Origin: Ancylostoma caninum
Taxonomy: Eukaryota > Nematoda > Chromadorea > Rhabditida > Ancylostomatidae
DNA: 64,000 nucleotides
Direction: 5' to 3'
Assembly (NCBI GenBank): GCA_037903475.1
Contig: JBAJFG010000642.1
Location: 1 to 64,000 of the forward strand
How positions within the stretch are numbered: the stretch's first letter is position 1; every line of letters begins with the position of its first letter. Shown piece by piece: positions 35,588-46,880 of this stretch. The translations under genes were made by a program, and so were the position numbers. The notes under the pieces were generated by a model. The model was not told the origin of the DNA. It made no database searches and worked only from the letters and a program-made list of their open reading frames with translations.

Positions 35588-36957
35588 CTACAATACCAAC
35601 GTGTAGCCTGACGAAACTGCGCGATTTCTGCGATTTCGCGTTTTTTTGTCGTTTCTCCATAACTCCCTTCAATCTCAACCATTTTCAAAATAGGCAGATA
35701 TTCGGGATCAGCATGATTCAATCTATCTGGTCGTATGCTTAGAATTTCAAATTTTGGAAATTTTTGGAGATCAACCAGGAAAATCACCTAAGGATACAAT
35801 TATTGGAGACTCGCTGCATCGAGTATCTCCCAATTATATCCGCAGATACTTTTCCTGAAAGTGGGGCCCGGTAATCTCCCATGTTCAAGGAAAGTCATAC
35901 CAATGCACCATAAATCCATTTTTCAGGATATGGACATGATTAGAACAAGAACGGTACCTCATACGACTATTTTAGGATTTTCTTGGGACTGCGATCACAA
36001 TTTCTTCGATTTCAGCCACTATTTTCAGAGTTTCAGCATCCAGAAGACAATGCGATTCGTGACATCCTTGAGCACATTTTTTTTACCATTCCGGAAACAT
36101 GTTGACTGCGATTGCACTTTTAATCGCACAAAGATGCGATCTAGGCAAAATTTTACTTTTTTATCCTCGAATAATGATTTGCTCGATGCGGAAGTAGATT
36201 TTTCAAGGGAACTAATCCTGAAACGCACAACTCATCACCTTGTGTGGTTTTCAGACCTCTGCAACGGTGGCAGCTGCATAATTTCGATGCGATTTCTACA
36301 GAGTCGCCATTATATGGATTTTTTTGAATGTTTCCGTTTTTATAGCGAATTTATTCAAGTATTCAGCGCAACCATCCAGAGAATATCGATTTATGGACAA
36401 TAAGTCCATTTTAATTCGATCCCGCTCTTGTTTCTTCCAGCGTTCTACCCACATCCCCGGCAGGCTATTTTCGCGGCGTCGGTATCCTTTAATCGATGGA
36501 TCACTGCGCCTCGCCACAGATTGATGTGTCCTGCGGTACTTTAGCAGCTCATGGATGCAAATACATTTGAAAAACTGAAGGAAATATTGAGGAATGGAAA
36601 CTTGTTAGGAAATTAAGGAAATTTTATTTTATCAAGGGTTTATTTGAAAACCGATCTTTGCCGAGTTTTTCCCCATTTTCAGGAAAAGTACCTACGGATA
36701 TAATTAGGAGAGACTCGATGCAGCAAGTCTCCCATAATTGTATCTTTAAGTGATTTTCCTGATTGAGCTCCAAAAATTTCAAAATTTCAAATTCTAAGCA
36801 TACGACCAGATAGATTGGAACATCCTGATTCCGAATATCTGCCCTATTTTGAAAATGGTTGAGATTGAAGCGAGTTATGGAGAAACGACAAAAAAAAACG
36901 CGAAATCGCTGACATCGCGCAGTTTCATCAAGCGACATCGTTGGTATTGTAGTATCG
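35588..36957. mobile_element. Element with inverted repeats of about 290 bp
   Basis: Arms 35590-35876 and 36664-36956 are close reverse complements (landmarks GTCGTTTCTCCATAACTC and CAGATATTCGG). The 0.8-kb interior includes an unrecognised plus-strand frame of 180 codons (35861-36403). Long TIRs resemble foldback or MULE-like elements; class not determined. Confidence 0.8.
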
Positions 36958-37944
36958 GCTTTTCTAGCAGTAGAATTCCTCTGACATGAGCAAAACAGAA
37001 GTTAGCACTGTTCCACCACAAAGAAAGGTCCTTCCTTTTTTTGGGACAAATTCATACGATGGAAACCACTGTTTTGACTACATTTCTACAGGCGTGCTAT
37101 AGTGCTGAACCTATGTAAGCATCATTTCCAGTTGGAGTTTTGTGCTTTAAACTCTCCTCTTTCCAAACAACCAATTCAAAACTTTTTGCTTTGACCCACT
37201 GTCGAACGTGAACTTGTTCGAAATTTAGCAAAACCGGCACACATCTTTCGCAAGGAATTTTTGCAATTAATTTGTTCTACGAATATATGCTGTTTGCTCG
37301 TAAAGGATGCAGAAAGACTCCTCAATTTTGCGTACAGTCATCAGCATGCCTGCCAAATCCATATCGAAAAATTTATCCACGGTTTCTTGTGTGGTACCCC
37401 CTTTTCGACTTGCTGCATATGCCTAAGGGTTTGCCTGTGTGCAACAATCCTCAACTATCCAAGCTAGGAAAATAAGGGTGGAAAATAAAGGCAATGGGTC
37501 CCTAAAATCCGTACATAGGAATTATCCCGTTTACCTGAGATCTTCCTCTTTATTTGGAAAAATTTAATGGCTGCTCATATTTTGCATTCATCTCTAACTG
37601 AACATAATCAAAGTTTTCTGACTTAAAGGACCTGTCAAAATCAGGAGTCAAAATCAGGCTCTTCGTCAGATCAAACTGATATTTGTACTCAGTCCATATG
37701 GGGGATTTTTCAATGTAGCAGCATAGAAATAATTGGAAAACACTGACTCTTTGATGGTCATTCCGAAAACTTTACAACCCACCCTCGTAGAAAGGAAATG
37801 ACCGGACATGTGAAGAAATATACAAGAATCTTCTTTAGAAATGGTCTGAAATTCTTTATTTCAACCAATAGCACACAAGGCAAATTAGTTAAACCGGACG
37901 TACTGATTTCCGCAGCGCTTGCCCTGCTGCACATCGTTACTCTG

Positions 37945-38190
37945 GTAAGTGTGCAGCATGAACGCAGCCCGAACGCCGTAATGGTTCGAGTAGAAACCCT
38001 AGCAGCGACGGTTCGCAGTTGCTGTCATCCTCCCCTCAACTACTGTTGTCCCTTAGCAATTGCTGCTAATGGGACGAAAGCTCAATCTGATATCGAGGGG
38101 AAGAAGGCAGCAACTGGGAACCGTCCCCGCAAGGTTCCTACTCGAACCATTACGCCGTTTGGGCTGCGTTCATGCTGCACAGTTATCAGA
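37945..38190. mobile_element. Foldback element, GCAGCA-GAACGCAGCCC family
   Basis: Arms at about 37948-38003 and 38133-38188 are near-perfect inverted copies (GTGCAGCATGAACGCAGCCC at the ends). The 162-codon ORF across it (37798-38286) is a by-product. Confidence 0.8.
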
Positions 38191-39307
38191 GTATGTCTGG
38201 CAAGAAAAGTAGTGATTGACATGTTGAACATAACCTTCAAGTCAGCATCTCATGATCGAACTTTGTCTTCATTCATGACGACGTAGAGGAGGCTAAGCGT
38301 AGCAGTTCCGGTGGCTATGTTGAAACAGATGAAAGAGAAGTTTGAATTGTTCCATTGCCCAGAGCCTTTCCACACATCCATAAAGTCCATAATCCCAAAG
38401 TGAATAATTTCCGAATTTCAAGGCTGGGTTTCACGAAAAGATGGCTAAGCAAACCAAAGATGGTTAACATGACTAGTCATACATAGTATGGATGACGTAA
38501 GTCTAGAAGATGCGAGGCGCAAAATTTGGATTGCTAGCAAAGTTTCGTTTAGTTATGCTCTGAAGAATCTTAGTCCAGAAAACCCGTATGCGTGCATTCA
38601 TGCGGTTGCGGCCGAGATGAAACAGTATGCAGACGCGGAAGTTCGTTAGACTAGTAGGGAGAGAATTAGTTGAGCTCAAAGGATTGGAGATTATAATTGT
38701 GGATGTTCTCTGTTGGTTATACTAGGTGGCATTAAAGATGAGCATTAAACAAATGATGAAACTTCCGGGTATATTGAAATACATATGATGAAAAACTCCA
38801 ATCCTCTTGTGGAACACAGATTATTGTGTAGACATTTCATGAGCAAATGCTTGGGGCCTGAAACTGGTTCCGCTTTTATGAAGCAAAACTATCATTTTTT
38901 TTTTGTTAGAAAATGTGGATGGGCTAATCACCAACTGACAACCATTAGGTTAGTCCAATATATTTTTTAGACAAGTGAAACATAATGCAAAATACGGAAT
39001 ACAATGAATAAACAAGTGTGTAATAGAAATGAATGAATGAATGAATGAATGAATGTGTGTAATAAAATAATTATAATTTTGTGTGATTCTGTAACCTCAT
39101 CCATTTGTGAGCTTAGCACATCACAGTTAGGTTACGCGCAAGAGATTCACTGGCTGTTTGGGGTATAATGGTCATAAGGTCCCGTCAGCACTCGAATCCA
39201 TGGTTCAGAGGTATGTCAGCATACTCTGAGAACAACGAGTATCCCATCTGTGAGGGTTCGAAACCTCTAAGGGTTTGAAGGTTTTGCAAGAGCCTCATCA
39301 TTCAAAG
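38191..39307. other. Intergenic with a short microsatellite
   Basis: A GAAT tetranucleotide repeat runs from about 39028 to 39054. A TGGTCATAAGG and a GGGTTCGAAACC string at 39165-39260 recall Pol III boxes but do not fold as a tRNA. Confidence 0.5.
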
Positions 39308-40450
39308 ACCACAGTCAGGGATGAGCGGAATTCCGACTTCCGAAACTTCCGACATTCCGGTGTTTTTTGGACTTCCGACTTCCGAGTTCCGACTTCCGAA
39401 AAATTGCGAAAAAAGCCGGAAGTTTTCGGAAGTCTTGGAGTGATGCAAGTGCGTTTTATTTCAAGGTTGCCGCTAATTTTGTGCAGTTTTTTAAGATCTG
39501 ACTGGCATTGTGTGCACAGTAGTGTAGTGGCAAACCAAAAGTAACGCTTCCTAAGCGTGCACTGTTTCCAGACAAGTTTTGCTGTCTTAGATGGGATGTC
39601 ATACAGGGTAGCAACAGTCTTTAACCAAAACTTTCGTTATGGTTTTCCTTTTTGAAATTTCTGGAGATGAATTTATGTTGTCCTAGTCGCAACGTTTTTG
39701 TTGTAGGTTCGATACTACACATCAGTACATATATTAACGGAATCATTTTGCCAAAAATTCATTCGAAGAATAAGAGAGGATCTACTCAACATTCAGCACT
39801 TTCTGAAAAAATCGATGAAAAATTTGAAGTTGTTCGTTCTCATTTACTTCAAGCATAATAATGTTAACTAACTAAACAACATGGGATCAAACCAAAATCA
39901 GGCAACCCTCAGTTCTTTCAAAGTAGGAGAGTAGCACTGAGTACCGCTGAGAAGATACTAAAACTTAACACGACGATTAACTGGAAAACACTCTTGTAGT
40001 GGAGGACTGATATGAAGATAGGCAATACTACTTAACATTCTCCTCTACAGGACATTTTCCTGTGGAAAACATAGTGTATTCACTCTAAAGGGCTGTTGTT
40101 TAAAACTTGTGAATTTTTGATATCTGACGAATTTGCTACAGCCCTGCTCAACCACTTAGGTTTCGTTGAACGATCCTTCATTTCTTATTTATCCTTCAGT
40201 TCTGAATTGATACTACTTATGAGAGTAATTAGATAAAATTATTAAAATGAACGCCAATTGTTCTGACAATGCATGGTTTTCACCAAGAGCCTTCACTATA
40301 TGCATGTGCATGTGCACTCATTGGACTCTCCGTACTTCCGACTTCCGACTTTCGGCACTTCCGATATTCCGGTCTTTTTTGGGGCTTCCGACTTCTGACT
40401 TCCGAGTTCCGAATTTTTGATTTTGACTTCCGCTCATCCCTGGACCACAA
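39308..40450. mobile_element. hAT-like element with ACTTCCG subterminal repeats
   Basis: CAGGGATGAGCGGAA at 39316 and its reverse complement ending at 40442 are the termini. Both ends continue into runs of GACTTCCG units. Flanking 8-mers GACCACAG (39307-39314) and GACCACAA (40443-40450) match at 7 of 8 positions if one extra T is allowed at the left end. About 1.13 kb, no recognisable transposase. Confidence 0.7.
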
Positions 40451-40571
40451 TTGTCAGTTAGCTCCTAGCTAGTTCATGGTTGCAAACCAGAGCTGACAGT
40501 TCACTGCGACCTTCTGCTCACCATTTCGTCGCCGTTCCAGGAGGCTTACTACCACCCCATTGGACCAAACC

Positions 40572-40770
40572 GGAAAGTGAGATTTCAAGCTTCTTAGATC
40601 GCAACTGCCAGAGTTCTTGACTTCTGGAGCTGATGGTCTAGTGAAGCGTTGGCCATACCTCATGGATGATGAAGGTAGTGATATTGTTCATTGATATCTA
40701 TTCACAGTGAACTTAACTTTCTTTGAAGAAAGTATGAAATTAGGTGCAAGACTTTCGGACCAACCTAATA
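40572..40770 (+). mobile_element. 3' end fragment of a mariner
   Basis: Closely matches the last 200 bp of the mariner at 57670-58572, including GTGAGATTTCAAG and the terminus GGTGCAAGACTTTCGGACC ahead of CAACCTAATA. The rest of the element is missing. Confidence 0.8.
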
Positions 40771-41885
40771 CCAAGCTTACGAGGGAAAGATACTTGGTCA
40801 GTGTGGCCGTTCATAGCTACATATGGGTACAGCGCTTGCGTCATGCAGCTTGCGTGCTTTCAAAATCGACCGAACTGCTTTCTTGATAAGTTATGCAAAT
40901 TTTTGAAAATTGAACATTGCGGTTGTAAAAAGATTTTCTCCATTTGTTCATCCCATTTTAATAAACTCCGGTTTTTGCTGAAAAAAAAAACAGCGAGCCA
41001 GAAACCGTTTCTTTCTCGGACCCGTGCACCACGTTACCTCTGGGCCACGTAACCTCTGAAAAAAAATAGCTGATTAAACACGCCAAGACACGATTCGGGT
41101 AACCAAGCAGGCTTGACCAAGCAAATCGGACTGTTTATGTTCGTTCTCGATTTCCCTAATTACCTATTTGCATTATCTTGTCCGACTGCAGTGCGCTGCC
41201 ACCGGAGGAAACAAAAGTGGTTAAGGATGACAGCGATTATAAGGAGATATCCTTTCATCAAGTAATGATGAGAACTTCTCCAAGCCTAGAAAATCTCTGA
41301 ATTTTTACAGAAATTCAGCCTGCTATGCTATCATGAGAGTAATTCGGTTAGAGAAAAGGAATTTGGCACAGAATTGACCTTGACAACATCCAAGCTTAGG
41401 AGCCGCAAAAACTATGCGCAAATTTTGCTGAAACCCTGCATAGCTGAGCTGTCATATAGGGTAAGAAATGCTGGGTAAGAATTCCATACCTGCTTGCGCC
41501 GCGATTACACGCTTAGATATAACAGAACTCAGTTGTCCGGACACAGTTGCCGCCCCTGGACCGAGATAGTGCGATGCATGCGAGCGGATTCAGACCACTG
41601 GATTATACTACATTAAAGGCTGTGCCCAGGCAAAAATTTCGACGATTCAATTCTGGTATCCTCTTACTCTACGAGACTGCAATTTTTAAGTTTTCCTCTC
41701 AGTAAAAGTAAAAAATTTTCTTTCTAGGCACAGAAAATTATGGTATGGACGAGTTGCCCCGTCAGAAGTGAATGGAAAGCAATGAGCCTCTTCCAACTCC
41801 TGTATTTTAGAGAGACATAGGATTTACATAGGATTTTGGAGAAAAAAAAAGATAATTCCTGATTAAATGCTGTGTGTGTTGAACG
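40771..41885. other. Upstream flank of gene 2, no gene recognised
   Basis: No supported ORF. Probably contains promoter sequence for gene 2. Confidence 0.45.
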
Positions 41886-41965
41886 CATATGTGTTGGTGA
41901 TAATACTAGGATAAATCCCACTAGGATATATCGCCAACACATATGGGCATGATTTGTGATGCCCA
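41886..41965. promoter_or_regulatory. Two adjacent inverted repeats just upstream of gene 2
   Basis: Arms CATATGTGTTGGTGATA (41886-41902) and 41929-41945 pair with one mismatch; the loop holds two direct copies of ACTAGGATA-like sequence. Immediately after, ATGGGCAT and ATGCCCAT (41942-41965) form a second, perfect 8-bp palindrome with an 8-nt spacer. They lie 45-124 bp before the start codon. A regulatory role is inference. Confidence 0.45.
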
Positions 41966-42009
41966 TCCTGTGTAAAAGGAGGGCGAAAAATACAGGAGCT
42001 ATCACCACA

Positions 42010-45000
42010 ATGACATTTATTTCTCTCTTTGGTTTGTTGCTTGGGGTAGGTGTGCTTCCTATTAAAGTAATAGAAATGAACTATAATATATACATGTTAG
42101 TGTACACAGAAGTATTGCCCACCTTTCACATGTGAGTTTTCTGAAATGTGTCGAACACAGGTCTACTTTCTCCCCGGTCCCGTATTATCTGGGAATTACG
42201 AGAATGCCTTCATTGGCTGCCGAAGTGCGCACGGAATCATCGTTGATAAAGCTTATCGAATATACCTGTATTTGAGCGTAATGAGTACCGCGGGACTGGA
42301 CTACTACCCGGTTTGTTTCTAAACTTGTTTCAAACAACTTTCTCAATTTTATGAGATTTCAAAGAGAGTGTGTAACTGGTATCTCATAAGATTATACAAG
42401 GTTAGAAGTTGTTATAATTTTGCTGGCTCATTCTAATGCAGTCGCCTCATGCTCTTTACTCGGCTTCTCTGATCTTGCTGTTTACACCAAAGAAATGAGT
42501 TGTTTCAAAAATTGGTTGAGTAAGAAAACAACGTAGTCGACTTTGAGAGTAGCAGCTGACCCACAACTACACGGACTTCTTGAAAGAGTTTGCTGCATTT
42601 TTAGTCCGGATTTTAGACTCCATTACCATGATTGTTCTTGTCTTACATTTTACGATAATTCCATCTTCATTCGAAGAAAACAGGATAGAGAGTGCCCATG
42701 ACCGGAGCAAAACTTAGCTGCTTATTCCTCTTCAAATCTTCTGGGTAATCTAATTCAGTAAATATGTATTTTCGTTATCAGCGTTCGAATGAGAGCTTCT
42801 CAGTTAGTATTTTATTCCAGCTATCTCCCAGTGCTTAGCGCTTTCGTCAGACTTAAATACTATAAGCTTCTACACTCTCAAACACAACAGTTATTTTCAA
42901 ATGAAAATAATCAATCATTTTGGACAGAGGGCGAGAAATGAGAATTCAGTACACATTGTGACAAACATGTTGGACAATGATAAGTAGGGCGAACAACTAC
43001 AACAGCCAGACCAGTGGAGCGGTCGTTGTCAAGCAATGAGCTTTACTGCCTCAGCCAATTCGTCCCTACTATTAGGTTGTCCCACAAAAAATGGCCGCAA
43101 CCTAGTAATGACTTTTTGGAAGTTCATAAATCCATTAATTCAGAAGCTAGATGGACAAACTTTGGACTGCTATAAAGAGCAAGATCTGCTCTATCCGTAT
43201 CCTAAAAAGGACTCCTCAGTTACCCTTTGTTTCTGCAGACGAAATTGTAAGATGAGGCAAAACATGGTTTTTGTGCTCTCCCAATTTTTAGACTATTTTT
43301 TCGGCCTAATAGGATGAAAGCCAGATTTGGATTTCCAGAATGAAACGAGTTCTCAAATTTGACTAGGTCGTGGTCACGAAACTTGTCAGAAACGAAAGCA
43401 TAGTTCTGGAGGCGAGACGAGAGTTCTGAAACAACCCGTAAAATTATTAGCAGCCAGCTTGGACGCAACTAAATCACTGGTCGCCCTGCCTTCTTGGCAG
43501 CCAAACATGGCAAAAAGTAAGCAAAGTGGGTTTTGAACAAAAGCATTGCTGGTCAGTGCTTAACTTGCGACACCATTTACTTTAATCCCTCTAATAAACA
43601 CTGTTGCGAAATTTTCCGGAAAAATGGGCCACTTTTAGTGATGAGTAGATATTGCTTATTAAAATGGACTTTTGTCTGGCTTGCATCGCTGAGAGTGATC
43701 TGGATATACTCATCGAACTTTGACTTCTCAGAATACGGTAACTTTTTCTGGGAGATGAAATGGTGCTCGAGGTGTTCGACATTAGCTAGACCAGGCCACG
43801 AGTAGGATTTACTAAATGCCTCGCCTGTCACCATTTTGGGTTTGGCTTCGAGATTCCGTTGAAAATGCCTCAGTTCTGGCGAGCCGAAGAAGTGCACGTC
43901 CACTGGTGAGACGCGCAAATCCACACTGGTTCACATCCTACCAAGAAAAATTTCACTGAGTGAGACGTTGGATCTCTTATTGTGATATTGTGTTGGCCAG
44001 ACCTTTGCCTAATAGGGTATCTTTTCGAGCTCGCGGTGAATCCAGTTTTCGACTAGAAAATGCATGTGAATCAATGGGTACTGAAAATCGACTTTTCGCA
44101 CTTCGTTAACTCCTGTGATTTGTGACTTACACAAGTTCCACTGTACTGCTAAAATGTGCAGGAAATGCTGGTCGTAATACTTTTTATGTCAAGGGAAAAT
44201 CTCAAGTTTGAGCTGAGTTACGCACCTTGGAATGCGCACCTCCAAAACGGCCATTATTTATGGGACAACCTAATATTAATCCCCGGATGGTACCGCTTGT
44301 TTTTCTCGGGCCTCCATGATCTTCCTTTCGAAGGGTGCTCGAGATGGCGGTGCAACACAGTGACTTCGAAGAATGGAGCGGTTTCTCGAGCGTGCACCGT
44401 TGCGCGGTTTAGAGAAGCCGTTGGTGGATTACTAAAGCATATTGCTTGACAACTACCGCTCTGGCAGTTGTAGTTTTTGCTGCATTTATCATTGTCAAAC
44501 TTGTTTGTCGCGATGTGTGCTGCGCTCTCTATTCCGGCCCTCTGCCCAAAGTGATTGGTTCCTCTCATTTGTAAGTAACTTTTGTGCTCGAAAGTGTTGC
44601 AGCTCATTATATTAAGGTCCGAGCAAGGCGCTAAGAGCCGAAAGCTAACTGAAAAAAAACTAACCCGGAAGCTCTCATCGAACTCTGATAAAGAAGATAC
44701 AATCATATGAGACTTCACAGCAGCACAATATTGAAACATCGGTAAATATGGTCAATTGATGTCAGACTGGGGGAATCTATCCATTTTCGGAGAGTATGGC
44801 TCTTCATGAATTTTTTCGTGAGGGCTCTTTATGTTTTCTAGACGACTCGAACAATAATTATGATTAAAGATACTGGTTTTGTATGAGGCAAAAATATCAA
44901 AACGACAGTAGCACTATTCTAATTACGTGTTATGTGTCCAAGTGCTTCTGAACGGTATCTCCAACTCTCTACCAACTTGGATATGTCTGATCTTCTCTTT

Positions 45001-46469
45001 TGTACAGGGAATAGCACAAAATCACGTTCATGGTGGCGAAATAGTTGTGCTGACGTTATAAAACAATTGAGGGGGTCGACCACTTGAATACAATAACGTG
45101 AATAATTTTACCACGATGATATAACTTCGTTACAGAATTACAGTTGCCCCGACGAACAATTATCTGCAGAGATTTTGCCTACGCTGCATGGTGGTACTTG
45201 GGACAAGAACAAAGACCGTTTACTTCTTCGATTCATTGGGTATGGTCTCTTTCTTGGTTATCTTAGAACTTCAATTTGCAACTGTTGTAGCGGCTCGTTT
45301 TTTGTGATTGTGTGTGAGAACACATCTGGCAACAGGAAAACTGCATTTATTTCAGAATATTCAGACCATACAAAGGTCCTTATGATCTCCTTAAGGATGC
45401 TGGTGAAAGATTCGGGAAACGAATAAAGGAATATGTAAGTAAATACTGAGCGTTCACAAGTCCTTGCGCTCCTCAGTTTCCTTCCATCCCACTGCCATTG
45501 TTCCGTAAATTGATTTATACCTTCCAAAATGTTTTCCTTCCTCTAAAGTTCTATCACCACGAGGTTCCTCTGGAGTATCGATTGTTATTTTTTAGTATTC
45601 AGAGGGAAGAGACAGAGATAGTTAGAAAAAACACTCTGTATTTATAGGGACCGAAGAGAATCCGGTGCTGTTCGAATGCATAAGTTCATAAGGTAGTATG
45701 TATACGTTGAAGAACATTATCGCTAGAATTCTTGGAGAAAAATTGATGATGCTGCCAAGATGGGGCCCGACTCTATCATAGGGTAGGATGACTGCAACCT
45801 CGCGGTTGGATTCCCTCAGCTGAATAAGATCATATACGTTATGTAAACAAATGCTCCCTTAAGGAATTATGATGTCTATCTAGACTATAAAATTCCACTC
45901 GAGCAGTTTCCGCTGCTTCTTGGAAGAAGTTCAATTGATCGACGTGATTAGCTTCGCCAAGACTAGATATGTTTTCTTTGAACTTGTAAGATTGCTGGTG
46001 AGCAGCTGTTTCGTGCACAACATCTTTTCTATACTTGGCACAGATTGTTCGAGCAGTTTTGGTGCCTTTGCAAGAGGAAGGCGTCGACAGTGCTGTTCTT
46101 CTTGGTCTCAGAGCACCATCCCACAGGTTCAAAATTCGAGCAAGTTGCTGCTTTGATCACAGTGTACTGTATAACATGAACAACGCTTTCGAACTGTATA
46201 CGACAAACCGATAAGGGATAACAAATGGATGGATGAAAGTGCAACTGAAAAGAAGCACAAGGACTTATGCTATCACAAAATGTTTGTTCTAGCGATTGCC
46301 GACAAAATAGTGCTGTGCTATTAATCAGTTTCTATCATTTGTCTGCGTCTTATTACTGCTACACATTTGTTTACAGCTTGCGCAAAACCCTGGAAAGAAC
46401 ATCACACGTATTGGTTGCAATTTCTACTATAAACCCAAAGAGGACAATGGAGTTGTTTGCGTTGCATAA
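42010..46469 (+). CDS. Small secreted cysteine-containing protein, five exons
   Basis: Exons 42010-42045, 42161-42310, 45136-45239, 45356-45434 and 46377-46469 (TAA) join to 153 aa. Donors are GTAGGT, GTTTGT, GTATGG and GTAAGT; acceptors are ACACAG, TTACAG, TTTCAG and TTACAG; all phases agree (one split codon joins exons 3 and 4). A signal peptide (MTFISLFGLLLG) is split over the first intron. The mature part has IGCRSAHG, YSCPDEQL, IGCNFYYK and a C-terminal VCVA, so four cysteines that could make two disulfides, plus an N-glycosylation site (NIT). The ITRIGCN...VVCV ending recalls the C-terminal part of strongylid ASP-type or ASP-related secreted proteins, but the canonical CAP residues are not evident, so the family is left open. 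A poly(A) signal lies 79 nt after the stop. Intron 2 contains a mariner-type element. Confidence 0.8.
43070..44275. mobile_element. Mariner-type element in intron 2 of gene 2
   Basis: TA-flanked ends TTAGGTTGTCCCACAAAAAA (43072) and, in reverse, TTAGGTTGTCCCATAAATAA (44273) span 1202 bp, close to mariner length. The inner frames do not give a recognisable transposase, so it is decayed or non-autonomous. Confidence 0.8.
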
Positions 46470-46547
46470 AAACCTTCATTTGATCCCCTGCAATCTCTTT
46501 CTGCGAAGGGGATCTAATTTCAAAGAAGTCGAAGTATCATGACTTGC

Positions 46548-46553
46548 AATAAA
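46548..46553 (+). terminator. Poly(A) signal of gene 2
   Basis: AATAAA, 79 nt after the TAA at 46467-46469. Confidence 0.65.
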
Positions 46554-46599
46554 GTGCTTATTCTGCATGTGCGTTTGTGTGTGTGAAACGAAGTTCCTT

Positions 46600-46880
46600 G
46601 ATTCGTCGATGATTGCGAGATCAACATGTTGATAGAGACGAGTATGATGAGGTTCAAAGAATGAAGAGAAGCTCTGAAGGGTGGGACGTAGAGAGCGACG
46701 GGTCTATCGCGGTTTGGAGGGTGGGCCGGCATTCAGAGGGGAGTGGGGGAAACGCCTGTGGTCGGAGCAACGATGTGATAAGGGTGCAGCGGCGTGCAAA
46801 AATGGGGAAATCCCTAGAGTCGGGTCCAACGCAGTGATAAGCGGAAGCCGACATCGAAAAGTGGGGAAACGCCAAATGAA
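46600..46880. repeat. Third, degenerate 60-bp minisatellite
   Basis: GGGGGAAACGCC, GGGGAAATCCC and GGGGAAACGCC recur at about 46744, 46803 and 46862, a period of 59-60 bp, and earlier units are visible from about 46620. The landmark is close to the GTGGGGAACGCC of the array at 40-1270. Confidence 0.65.

Larger units (their letters stand above)
34357..37789. mobile_element. Candidate mariner-type element carrying two nested insertions
   Basis: TA plus CGAGGGTGGATTGAAAAG at 34359 and the inverted CGAGGGTGGGTTGTAAAG plus TA at 37787 give ends 3.43 kb apart. Subtracting the two inner elements (34655-35427, 773 bp; 35588-36957, 1370 bp) leaves 1286 bp, the usual mariner length. No transposase frame could be recognised in the remainder, so the nest is a hypothesis based on ends and arithmetic. 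Confidence 0.5.

Noticed and set aside
37798..38286. 162-codon ORF
   Set aside because: It runs through both arms of the foldback element at 37945-38190; the openness comes from the inverted repeat.
39160..39265. Pol III A/B-box-like strings suggesting a tRNA
   Set aside because: The spacing is wrong and no cloverleaf stems form.
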